NCBI RefSeq assembly: GCF_000003605.2
Contig: NW_003111328.1
Span: 1-12,853, forward strand
Direction: 5' to 3'
Source: Saccoglossus kowalevskii
Lineage: Eukaryota > Hemichordata > Enteropneusta > Harrimaniidae
DNA: 12,853 nucleotides
Part shown: in pieces, positions 1 to 6,758 of the stretch
Numbering within the stretch: the stretch's first letter is position 1
Layout of the letters: every line of letters begins with the position of its first letter
Made by a program: the position numbers and the translations under genes
Notes under the pieces: generated by a model
What the model saw: only the letters and a program-made list of their open reading frames with translations
Told to the model about the DNA's origin: nothing
Databases searched by the model: none

Positions 1-17
1 CAATTCGACAAATATCA

Positions 18-136
18 GCCTACTGCCAAACCATTGCAAAATACACCAGTTCTCGTCCGATCACTGAAGTTAAGCCCACCTGACGTGGTTAGTACTTGCA
101 TGGGAGACTGGCTGAGAATTCCACATGCAGTAGGCT
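18..136 (+). rRNA. 5S rRNA-like copy 1, type A (probable pseudogene)
   Basis: The copy is 119 bp. Helix I is intact (GCCTACTGC with GCAGTAGGC), but box A/helix II reads AAGCCCACCTGAC in place of AAGCTGCATCGGGC: one base is lost and several are changed, so helix II cannot form as in the other types. Box C is also altered (GAGACTGGCTGAGAATTCC) and helix V is weakened by ACATGC. It is probably not a working 5S gene, yet it is kept almost unchanged at 3604, 7538 and 10044. Confidence 0.75.
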
Positions 137-232
137 GATCAACATTTTTATTCCACCGTACATACTAACTTTTTCGCGAGATTTTTGCATAGCTGAAGCA
201 TTAAACGACATCCAAATTCCGACGAATATTCA

Positions 233-352
233 GCCTACTGCCAACCCATTGCAGAATACACCAGTTCTCGTCCGATCACTGAAGTTAAGCTGCATCGGGC
301 GTGGTTAGTACGTACATTGGAGACCGGCTGGGGATACCACGTGCAGTAGGCT
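233..352 (+). rRNA. 5S rRNA copy 2, type B
   Basis: Full-length with perfect helix I, and CTGCATCGG can pair with CCATTGCAG in helix II. The start of box C is changed to GTACGTACATTGGAGACC, which breaks helix IV and the usual TACTTGCATGGG motif. The downstream spacer is distinctive (ATTCAATCATACATACTAACA). Function is doubtful. Confidence 0.85.
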
Positions 353-448
353 GATGAACATTTTTATTCAATCATACATACTAACATTTTTCCATGATTT
401 TTTGCCTAGCCGAAGCATTAAATGACATCCAATTCCAACGAATATTCA

Positions 449-568
449 GCCTACTGCCAAACTAATGCAGAATACACCAGCTCTCGTCCGATCACTGAAG
501 TTAATTTGCGTCAGGCGTGGTTAGTACTTGCATGGGAGACCTGCTGGGAATACCACGTGCAGTAGGCT
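449..568 (+). rRNA. 5S rRNA copy 3, type C
   Basis: Full-length. Box C is canonical (GCATGGGAGACCTGC closes helix IV), but box A reads TTAATTTGCGTCAGG instead of TTAAGC[TC]GCATCGGG, and the helix II 5' strand is CTAATGCAG. It also has CCAGCTCTCG where other copies have CCAGTTCTCG. The box A damage suggests weak or absent TFIIIA-dependent transcription. Confidence 0.85.
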
Positions 569-664
569 TATCAAAATTTTAATTCCACCGTACATGCTAT
601 CTTTTTCCCGTGATTTTTTGCATAGCCGAAGCATTAATTGAAATCCAATTCCGACAAATATTCA

Positions 665-784
665 GCCTACTGCCAAACCATTGCAGAATACACCAGTTCT
701 CGTCCGATCACTGAAGTTAAGCCGCATCGGGCGTGGTTAGTACTTGCACGGGAGGCCGCCAAGGAATACCACGTGCAGTAGGCT
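665..784 (+). rRNA. 5S rRNA copy 4, type D
   Basis: Full-length with perfect 9-bp helix I, intact helices III and V, and box A TTAAGCCGCATCGGG (one A-C mismatch in helix II). Box C carries the D/E variant CACGGGAGGCCGCCAAGG in place of CATGGGAGACC[TG]GCTGGG. That variant loses a pair in helix IV but gains U-A pairs between CTTG and CAAG. The downstream spacer has CCACAGTACATACC. Confidence 0.88.
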
Positions 785-880
785 TATCAACATTTTTATT
801 CCACAGTACATACCAACTTTTTCCCGGGATTTGTTGCCTAGCCGAAGTATTAAATTACATCCAATTCCGACGAATATTCA

Positions 881-1000
881 GCCTACTGACAAACCATTGC
901 AGAATACACCAGTTCTCGTCCGATCACTGAAGTTAAGCCGCATCGGGCGTGGTTAGTACTTGCACGGGAGGCCGCCAAGGAATACCACGTGCAGTAGGCT
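881..1000 (+). rRNA. 5S rRNA copy 5, type E
   Basis: Same as type D, including the AGGCCGCCAAGG box C, except that base 9 is A (GCCTACTGA), which mismatches the last pair of helix I. The upstream TATA-like element is the TTAAAT version. Confidence 0.88.
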
Positions 1001-1096
1001 TATCAACATTTTTATTCCACCGTACATACCAACTTTTTCCCGGGATTTGTTGCCTAGCCGAAGTATTAAATTACATCCAATTCCGACGAATATTCA

Positions 1097-1216
1097 GCCT
1101 ACTGACAAACCATTGCAGCATACACCAGTTCTAGTCCGATCACTGAAGTTAAGCTGCATCGGGCGTGGTTAGTACTTGCATGGGAGACCTGCTGGGAATA
1201 CTACGTGCAGTAGGCT
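1097..1216 (+). rRNA. 5S rRNA copy 6, type F
   Basis: Full-length. Helix II pairs well (GCAG with CTGC) and box C is canonical (GCATGGGAGACCTGC), but loop C reads TTCTAGTCC instead of TTCTCGTCC, loop B has GCATACACC, and base 9 is A. The helix V 3' strand is CTACGT, a tolerated wobble. It is followed by TTATCGACATTTTT. Confidence 0.88.
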
Positions 1217-1312
1217 TATCGACATTTTTATTCCACCGTACATACTATCTTTTTCCCGTGATTTTTTGCCTAGCCGAAGCATTAATTGAAATCCAATTCC
1301 GACAAATATTCA

Positions 1313-1432
1313 GCCTGCTGCCAAACCATTGCAGAATACACCAGTTCTCGTCTGATCACTGAAGTTAAGCCGCATCGGGCGTGGTTAGTACTTGCACGGG
1401 AGGTCTGCTGGGAATACCACGTGCAGTAGGCT
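1313..1432 (+). rRNA. 5S rRNA copy 7, type G
   Basis: Starts GCCTGCTGCC (G-U wobble in helix I) and has GTCTGATCACT. Box C is CACGGGAGGTCTGCTGGG: helix IV can still close as GCA(C)GG with TCTGC by one wobble pair, but the AGACC motif is changed. Plausible fold, uncertain function. Confidence 0.88.
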
Positions 1433-1528
1433 CATCAACATTTTTATTCCACATTACATACTAACTTTTTCGCGTGATTTTTTGCCTAGCCGAAGCAATA
1501 ATTGAAATCCAATTCCGACAAATATTCA

Positions 1529-1648
1529 GCCTACTGCAAAGCCATTGCAGAATACACCAGTTCTCGTCCGATCACTGAAGTTAAGCCGCATCGGGCGTGG
1601 TTAGTACTTGCATGGGAGACCTGCTGGGAATACCACGTGCAGTAGGCT
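1529..1648 (+). rRNA. 5S rRNA copy 8, type H
   Basis: One of the better candidates for a working gene. Helix I is perfect, box A is TTAAGC, box C is canonical (TGCATGGGAGACCTGCTGGG, fully paired helix IV) and loop E is GGGAATACC. The only departures are loop A (CTGCAAAGCC) and one A-C mismatch in helix II. Confidence 0.9.
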
Positions 1649-1681
1649 TATCAACATTTTTATTCCACCGTACATACTATC

Positions 1682-1699
1682 TTTTTCCCGTGATTTTTT
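1682..1699 (+). terminator. Backup T tracts in the spacer (example after copy 8)
   Basis: A T5 run (1682-1686) and a T6 run (1694-1699) lie farther downstream in the spacer, and similar tracts occur in most spacers. They could stop polymerase III that reads through the first T5 before it enters the next gene. Confidence 0.45.
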
Positions 1700-1744
1700 G
1701 CCTAGCCGAAGCATTAATTGAAATCCAATTCCGACAAATATTCA

Positions 1745-1864
1745 GCCTACTGCCAAACCATTGCAGAATACACCAGTTCTCGTCCGATCACTGAAGTTAA
1801 GCCGCATCGGGCGTGGTTAGTACTTGCACGGGAGGCCGCCAAGGAATACCACGTGCAGTAGGCT
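1745..1864 (+). rRNA. 5S rRNA copy 9, type D
   Basis: Matches copy 4 by eye, including its downstream spacer with CCACAGTACATACC. It opens the second D-E-F series of this higher-order repeat. Confidence 0.88.
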
Positions 1865-1960
1865 TATCAACATTTTTATTCCACAGTACATACCAACTTT
1901 TTCCCGGGATTTGTTGCCTAGCCGAAGTATTAAATTACATCCAATTCCGACGAATATTCA

Positions 1961-2080
1961 GCCTACTGACAAACCATTGCAGAATACACCAGTTCTCGTC
2001 CGATCACTGAAGTTAAGCCGCATCAGGCGTGGTTAGTACTTGCACGGGAGGCCGCCAAGGAATACCACGTGCAGTAGGCT
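1961..2080 (+). rRNA. 5S rRNA copy 10, type E
   Basis: Type E with an extra change in box A/helix II: CGCATCAGGCG instead of CGCATCGGGCG, which removes one of the two outer C-G pairs of helix II. The same change recurs in copy 59. Confidence 0.87.
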
Positions 2081-2176
2081 TATCAACATTTTTATTCCAC
2101 CGTACATACCAACTTTTTTCCGGGATTTGTTGCCTAGCCGAAGTATTAAATTACATCCAATTCCGACGAATATTCA

Positions 2177-2296
2177 GCCTACTGACAAACCATTGCAGCA
2201 TACACCAGTTCTAGTCCGATCACTGAAGTTAAGCTGCATCGGGCGTGGTTAGTACTTGCATGGAAGACCTGCTGGGAATACCACGTGCAGTAGGCT
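2177..2296 (+). rRNA. 5S rRNA copy 11, type F'
   Basis: Type F front half (GCAGCATACACC, TTCTAGTCC) with TGGAAGACC in box C and ACCACG rather than ACTACG in helix V. The change GGG to GAA next to the helix IV loop weakens box C. The downstream spacer is the CATTACATACTAATTTTTTCG version. Confidence 0.87.
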
Positions 2297-2392
2297 CATC
2301 AACATTTTTATTCCACATTACATACTAATTTTTTCGCGTGATTTTTTGCCTAGCCGAAGCAATAATTGAAATCCAATTCCGACAAATATTCA

Positions 2393-2512
2393 GCCTACTG
2401 CAAAGCCATTGCAGAATACACCAGTTCTCGTCCGATCACTGAAGTTAAGCCGCATCGGGCGTGGTTAGTACTTGCATGGGAGACCTGCTGGGAATACCAC
2501 GTGCAGTAGGCT
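2393..2512 (+). rRNA. 5S rRNA copy 12, type H gene with D-type spacer
   Basis: The gene matches type H (CTGCAAAGCC, canonical box C), but the spacer after it is the CCACAGTACATACC version that elsewhere follows D. This suggests a crossover near the gene's 3' end. The coding part remains a good functional candidate. Confidence 0.88.
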
Positions 2513-2608
2513 TATCAACATTTTTATTCCACAGTACATACCAACTTTTTCCCGGGATTTGTTGCCTAGCCGAAGTATTAAATTACATCCAATTCCGACG
2601 AATATTCA

Positions 2609-2728
2609 GCCTACTGACAAACCATTGCAGAATACACCAGTTCTCGTCCGATCACTGAAGTTAAGCCGCATCGGGCGTGGTTAGTACTTGCATGGGAGAC
2701 CTGCTGGGAATACCACGTGCAGTAGGCT
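2609..2728 (+). rRNA. 5S rRNA copy 13, E/H hybrid
   Basis: The front is type E (GCCTACTGAC) and the back is type H: canonical GCATGGGAGACCTGCTGGG and the CCACCGTACATACTATC spacer. Only the helix I base-9 mismatch and the A-C pair in helix II depart from a canonical fold. Confidence 0.88.
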
Positions 2729-2824
2729 TATCAACATTTTTATTCCACCGTACATACTATCTTTTTCCCGTGATTTTTTGCCTAGCCGAAGCATTAATTG
2801 AAATCCAATTCCGACAAATATTCA

Positions 2825-2944
2825 GCCTACTGCCAAACCATTGCAGAATACACCAGTTCTCGTCCGATCACTGAAGTTAAGCCGCATCGGGCGTGGTTAG
2901 TACTTGCACGGGAGGCCGCCAAGGAATACCACGTGCAGTAGGCT
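2825..2944 (+). rRNA. 5S rRNA copy 14, type D with immediate T4
   Basis: Type D gene, but the 3' end reads GGCTTTTC, so a run of four T starts at the last mature base instead of after a trailer. The downstream spacer also has an eight-T run (AATTTTTTTTCC) near 2976-2984. This form always precedes type I in copies 1-3 of the higher-order repeat. Confidence 0.87.
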
Positions 2945-2947
2945 TTT
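2944..2947 (+). terminator. Immediate T4 at the 3' end of copy 14
   Basis: GGCTTTTC places four T at the mature end where other copies have GGCTTATC or GGCTCATC. The usual T5 still follows. Confidence 0.5.
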
Positions 2948-3041
2948 CAACATTTTTATTCTACCGTACATACCAATTTTTTTTCCGGGATTTTTTGCCT
3001 AGCCGAAGCGTTAAACGACATCCAATTCTGACGTATATTCA

Positions 3042-3161
3042 GCCTACTGCCAAACCATTGCAGAACATACCAGTTCTCGTCCGATCACTGAAGTTAAGCT
3101 GCATCGGGCGTGGATAGTACTTGTATGGGAGACCGGCTGGGAATACCACGTGCATTAGGCT
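3042..3161 (+). rRNA. 5S rRNA copy 15, type I
   Basis: Full-length. Helix II is good (CTGCATCGG), but loop B is GAACATACC, the intermediate element reads GTGGATAGTAC, box C starts TTGTATGGG, and the 3' strand GCATTAGGC leaves a C-T mismatch in helix I. Probable pseudogene. It is always followed by the truncated type T. Confidence 0.85.
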
Positions 3162-3257
3162 CATCAACATTTTTATTCCACCATACATACTAACTTTTTT
3201 CCATGATTTTTTTCCTAGCCGAAGCATTAAATGACATCCAATTGCGACGAATATTCA

Positions 3258-3294
3258 GCCACTGCCAAACCAATGCAGAATACACCAGTAGGCT
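3258..3294 (+). pseudogene. Internally deleted 5S remnant (type T), copy 16
   Basis: Only 37 bp remain: 5S bases 1 to about 35 joined to the last seven. About 82 bases are gone, covering loop C, box A, the intermediate element and box C, so no internal promoter is left. The junction CCAGTAGGCT shares CAGT with both parental flanks (CCAGTTCTCG and GCAGTAGGCT), as expected for a deletion between short direct repeats. A T is also missing near the start (GCCACTGCC). Confidence 0.93.
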
Positions 3295-3387
3295 GATGAA
3301 CATTTTTATTCCACCGTACATACTAAATTTTCCATGAATTTTTGCCTAGCCGAAGCATTAAATGACATCAATTGCGACGAATATTCA

Positions 3388-3507
3388 GCCTACTGCCAAA
3401 CCAATGCAGAATACACCAGTTCTCGTCCGATCACTGAAGTTAATCTGCATCGGGCATGGTTAGTAATTGCATGGGAGACCGGCTGGGAATGCCACGTGCA
3501 GTAGGCT
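3388..3507 (+). rRNA. 5S rRNA copy 17, type J
   Basis: Helix I is perfect and helix IV is canonical (GCATGGGAGACCGGC), but box A is TTAATCTGC, the helix V strand has GCATGG, the motif before box C is TAGTAATTGC, and loop E is GGGAATGCC. Several changes hit TFIIIA contact regions; probable pseudogene. Confidence 0.85.
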
Positions 3508-3603
3508 TATCAAAATTTTTATTCCACCGTACATACCAACTTTTTCTCGGGATTTGTTGCCTAGCCGAAGTATTAAATTACATCCAATTCCGACAAATAT
3601 TCA

Positions 3604-3722
3604 GCCTACTGCCAAACCATTGCAAAATACACCAGTTCTCGTCCGATCACTGAAGTTAAGCCCACCTGACGTGGTTAGTACTTGCATGGGAGACTGGCTG
3701 AGAATTCCACATGCAGTAGGCT
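3604..3722 (+). rRNA. 5S rRNA-like copy 18, type A (probable pseudogene)
   Basis: Same 119-bp form as copy 1, with CCCACCTGAC, GAGACTGGCTGAG and ACATGCAG. Shared single-base deletion and substitutions show it is a copy of the same ancestor, not an independent decay. Confidence 0.75.
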
Positions 3723-3818
3723 GATCAACATTTTTATTCCACCGTACATACTAACTTTTTCGCGAGATTTTTGCATAGCTGAAGCATTAAACGACATCCA
3801 AATTCCGACGAATATTCA

Positions 3819-3938
3819 GCCTACTGCCAACCCATTGCAGAATACACCAGTTCTCGTCCGATCACTGAAGTTAAGCTGCATCGGGCGTGGTTAGTACGTA
3901 CATTGGAGACCGGCTGGGGATACCACGTGCAGTAGGCT
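3819..3938 (+). rRNA. 5S rRNA copy 19, type B
   Basis: No difference from copy 2 seen by eye, including the GTACGTACATTGG box C and the ATTCAATCATACATAC spacer. Confidence 0.85.
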
Positions 3939-4034
3939 GATGAACATTTTTATTCAATCATACATACTAACATTTTTCCATGATTTTTTGCCTAGCCGAA
4001 GCATTAAATGACATCCAATTCCAACGAATATTCA

Positions 4035-4154
4035 GCCTACTGCCAAACTAATGCAGAATACACCAGCTCTCGTCCGATCACTGAAGTTAATTTGCGTCAG
4101 GCGTGGTTAGTACTTGCATGGGAGACCTGCTGGGAATACCACGTGCAGTAGGCT
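4035..4154 (+). rRNA. 5S rRNA copy 20, type C
   Basis: Gene matches copy 3. The spacer after it (4224-4250) has three single-base indels relative to copy 3 (TTAAATTG, AATTTCCG, GACAATATT), located where this higher-order repeat has lost the following D unit. Confidence 0.85.
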
Positions 4155-4251
4155 TATCAAAATTTTAATTCCACCGTACATGCTATCTTTTTCCCGTGAT
4201 TTTTTGCATAGCCGAAGCATTAAATTGAAATCCAATTTCCGACAATATTCA

Positions 4252-4371
4252 GCCTACTGACAAACCATTGCAGAATACACCAGTTCTCGTCCGATCACTG
4301 AAGTTAAGCCGCATCGGGCGTGGTTAGTACTTGCACGGGAGGCCGCCAAGGAATACCACGTGCAGTAGGCT
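4252..4371 (+). rRNA. 5S rRNA copy 21, type E
   Basis: Type E directly after type C; the D unit seen between them in the other three higher-order repeats is missing. The downstream spacer is the E version (CCACCGTACATACC). Confidence 0.88.
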
Positions 4372-4467
4372 TATCAACATTTTTATTCCACCGTACATAC
4401 CAACTTTTTCCCGGGATTTGTTGCCTAGCCGAAGTATTAAATTACATCCAATTCCGACGAATATTCA

Positions 4468-4587
4468 GCCTACTGACAAACCATTGCAGCATACACCAGT
4501 TCTAGTCCGATCACTGAAGTTAAGCTGCATCGGGCGTGGTTAGTACTTGCATGGGAGACCTGCTGGGAATACTACGTGCAGTAGGCT
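4468..4587 (+). rRNA. 5S rRNA copy 22, type F
   Basis: Matches copy 6, including TTCTAGTCC, ACTACGTGC and the TTATCGACA trailer. Confidence 0.88.
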
Positions 4588-4683
4588 TATCGACATTTTT
4601 ATTCCACCGTACATACTATCTTTTTCCCGTGATTTTTTGCCTAGCCGAAGCATTAATTGAAATCCAATTCCGACAAATATTCA

Positions 4684-4803
4684 GCCTGCTGCCAAACCAT
4701 TGCAGAATACACCAGTTCTCGTCTGATCACTGAAGTTAAGCCGCATCGGGCGTGGTTAGTACTTGCACGGGAGGTCTGCTGGGAATACCACGTGCAGTAG
4801 GCT
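4684..4803 (+). rRNA. 5S rRNA copy 23, type G
   Basis: Matches copy 7 (GCCTGCTGCC, GTCTGATC, GGAGGTCTGC). First G of a doubled G-H pair. Confidence 0.88.
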
Positions 4804-4899
4804 CATCAACATTTTTATTCCACATTACATACTAACTTTTTCGCGTGATTTTTTGCCTAGCCGAAGCAATAATTGAAATCCAATTCCGACAAATATTCA

Positions 4900-5019
4900 G
4901 CCTACTGCAAAGCCATTGCAGAATACACCAGTTCTCGTCCGATCACTGAAGTTAAGCCGCATCGGGCGTGGTTAGTACTTGCATGGGAGACCTGCTGGGA
5001 ATACCACGTGCAGTAGGCT
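4900..5019 (+). rRNA. 5S rRNA copy 24, type H
   Basis: Type H with canonical box C and perfect helix I; good functional candidate. Its downstream spacer leads to a second type G instead of to D. Confidence 0.9.
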
Positions 5020-5115
5020 TATCAACATTTTTATTCCACCGTACATACTATCTTTTTCCCGTGATTTTTTGCCTAGCCGAAGCATTAATTGAAATCCAAT
5101 TCCGACAAATATTCA

Positions 5116-5235
5116 GCCTGCTGCCAAACCATTGCAGAATACACCAGTTCTCGTCTGATCACTGAAGTTAAGCCGCATCGGGCGTGGTTAGTACTTGCAC
5201 GGGAGGTCTGCTGGGAATACCACGTGCAGTAGGCT
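5116..5235 (+). rRNA. 5S rRNA copy 25, type G
   Basis: Second G of the doubled G-H pair; no difference from copy 23 seen by eye. Confidence 0.88.
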
Positions 5236-5331
5236 CATCAACATTTTTATTCCACATTACATACTAACTTTTTCGCGTGATTTTTTGCCTAGCCGAAGCA
5301 ATAATTGAAATCCAATTCCGACAAATATTCA

Positions 5332-5451
5332 GCCTACTGCAAAGCCATTGCAGAATACACCAGTTCTCGTCCGATCACTGAAGTTAAGCCGCATCGGGCG
5401 TGGTTAGTACTTGCATGGGAGACCTGCTGGGAATACCACGTGCAGTAGGCT
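5332..5451 (+). rRNA. 5S rRNA copy 26, type H
   Basis: Second H of the doubled pair, with the same strong 5S features as copy 24. Confidence 0.9.
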
Positions 5452-5547
5452 TATCAACATTTTTATTCCACCGTACATACTATCTTTTTCCCGTGATTTT
5501 TTGCCTAGCCGAAGCATTAATTGAAATCCAATTCCGACAAATATTCA

Positions 5548-5667
5548 GCCTACTGCCAAACCATTGCAGAATACACCAGTTCTCGTCCGATCACTGAAGT
5601 TAAGCCGCATCGGGCGTGGTTAGTACTTGCACGGGAGGCCGCCAAGGAATACCACGTGCAGTAGGCT
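5548..5667 (+). rRNA. 5S rRNA copy 27, type D with immediate T4
   Basis: Equivalent of copy 14: AGGCCGCCAAGG box C, 3' end GGCTTTTC, and a spacer with a long T run before type I. Confidence 0.87.
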
Positions 5668-5670
5668 TTT
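5667..5670 (+). terminator. Immediate T4 at the 3' end of copy 27
   Basis: Same GGCTTTTC arrangement as after copy 14. Confidence 0.5.
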
Positions 5671-5764
5671 CAACATTTTTATTCCACCGTACATACCAAT
5701 TTTTTTTCCGGGATTTTTTGCCTAGCCGAAGCGTTAAACGACATCCAATTCTGACGTATATTCA

Positions 5765-5884
5765 GCCTACTGCCAAACCATTGCAGAACATACCAGTTCT
5801 CGTCCGATCACTGAAGTTAAGCTGCATCGGGCGTGGATAGTACTTGTATGGGAGACCGGCTGGGAATACCACGTGCATTAGGCT
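5765..5884 (+). rRNA. 5S rRNA copy 28, type I
   Basis: Equivalent of copy 15: GTGGATAGTAC, TTGTATGGG and the GCATTAGGC helix I mismatch. Confidence 0.85.
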
Positions 5885-5980
5885 CATCAACATTTTTATT
5901 CCACCATACATACTAACTTTTTTCCATGATTTTTTTCCTAGCCGAAGCATTAAATGACATCCAATTGCGACGAATATTCA

Positions 5981-6017
5981 GCCACTGCCAAACCAATGCA
6001 GAATACACCAGTAGGCT
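5981..6017 (+). pseudogene. Internally deleted 5S remnant (type T), copy 29
   Basis: Same 37-bp remnant and same CCAGTAGGCT junction as copy 16, so the deletion was inherited through amplification of the higher-order repeat. Confidence 0.93.
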
Positions 6018-6110
6018 GATGAACATTTTTATTCCACCGTACATACTAAATTTTCCATGAATTTTTGCCTAGCCGAAGCATTAAATGACATCAATTGCGA
6101 CGAATATTCA

Positions 6111-6230
6111 GCCTACTGCCAAACCAATGCAGAATACACCAGTTCTCGTCCGATCACTGAAGTTAATCTGCATCGGGCATGGTTAATACTTGCACGGGAG
6201 ACTTGCTGGGAATACCAGGTGCAGTAGGCG
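6111..6230 (+). rRNA. 5S rRNA copy 30, type J front with different back half
   Basis: The front is type J through AATCTGCATCGGGCATGG. The back then switches to TTAATACTTGCACGGGAGACTTGCTGGG, with ACCAGGTGC breaking a helix V pair and GGCG at the 3' end. The spacer after it leads to type D rather than type A. It is a recombinant and probably not functional. Confidence 0.83.
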
Positions 6231-6326
6231 TATCAACATTTTTATTCCACCGTACATACTATATTTTTCCCGTGATTTTTTGCCTAGCCGAAGCATTAAT
6301 TGAAATCCAATTTTGACAAATATTCA

Positions 6327-6446
6327 GCCTACTGCCAAACCATTGCAGAATACACCAGTTCTCGTCCGATCACTGAAGTTAAGCCGCATCGGGCGTGGTT
6401 AGTACTTGCACGGGAGGCCGCCAAGGAATACCACGTGCAGTAGGCT
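6327..6446 (+). rRNA. 5S rRNA copy 31, type D
   Basis: Type D gene with the AGGCCGCCAAGG box C, but with the CCACCGTACATACC spacer usually found after E. It opens a four-unit run unique to copy 2 of the higher-order repeat. Confidence 0.87.
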
Positions 6447-6542
6447 TATCAACATTTTTATTCCACCGTACATACCAAATTTTTCCCGGGATTTGTTGCC
6501 TAGCCGAAGTATTAAATTACATCCAATTCCGACGAATATTCA

Positions 6543-6662
6543 GCCTACCGACAAACCATTGCAGAATACACCAGTTCTCGTCCGATCACTGAAGTTAAGC
6601 CGCATCGGGCGTGTTTAGTACTTGCACGGGAGGCCGGCTGGGAATACCACGTGCAGTAGGCT
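6543..6662 (+). rRNA. 5S rRNA copy 32, E-like variant
   Basis: Starts GCCTACCGAC, with two helix I mismatches. The intermediate element is GTGTTTAG (G to T, breaks helix V), and box C is an intermediate form, CACGGGAGGCCGGCTGGG. Probable pseudogene. Confidence 0.84.
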
Positions 6663-6726
6663 CATCAACATTTTTATTCCACATTACATACTAACTTTTT
6701 CCCATTATTTTATGCCTAGACGAAGC

Positions 6727-6733
6727 ATTAAAT
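6727..6733 (+). promoter_or_regulatory. TATA-like upstream element (shown for copy 33)
   Basis: ATTAAAT lies at -32 to -26 relative to the first base of the mature RNA. Every unit has TTAAT or a variant (TTAAAT, TTAAACG, ATAATT) at this place in an otherwise mixed spacer. Insect 5S genes are known to use an upstream TATA-like sequence near -30, so a TFIIIB-positioning role is a reasonable inference. Confidence 0.5.
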
Positions 6734-6758
6734 GACATACAATTCGGACGAATATTCT

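Larger units (their letters stand above)
18..3603 (+). repeat. Higher-order repeat, copy 1 (17 units)
   Basis: Unit order is A-B-C-D-E-F-G-H-D-E-F'-H-(E/H hybrid)-D-I-T-J. The length of 3586 bp equals sixteen 216-bp units plus one 130-bp unit. The next type A copy, at 3604, restarts the order. The middle holds two passes of a D-E-F-G-H series (665-1744 and 1745-2608), the second lacking G. Confidence 0.85.
4684..5547 (+). repeat. Doubled G-H pair (two 432-bp repeats)
   Basis: 4684-5115 and 5116-5547 each hold a G and an H unit and look nearly identical. The other higher-order repeats have a single G-H pair here or none, so this is a local two-unit duplication. Confidence 0.8.

Noticed and set aside
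1649-1744. A second RNA gene in the spacer, prompted by the conserved TTGCCTAGCCGAAG block
   Set aside because: I could find no tRNA, snRNA or hairpin pattern in it. Its conservation is matched by the rest of the spacer and is explained by recent tandem amplification.
2893-3117. Open frames of 61-85 codons starting with GTG, TTG or ATG, repeated every 216 bp (the longest at 3467-3724, 7401-7658 and 9907-10164)
   Set aside because: They run through 5S genes and spacers in periodic register, overlap each other in two frames, and their starts are the GGTTAGTACTT part of the 5S gene. They are by-products of the repeat, not coding genes.
3039-3227. Minus-strand open frame of 62 codons, also at 5762, 6973 and 9479
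   Set aside because: It is antisense to type I 5S copies and their spacer and appears only because that type lacks a stop in that frame. No codon-level sign of selection.
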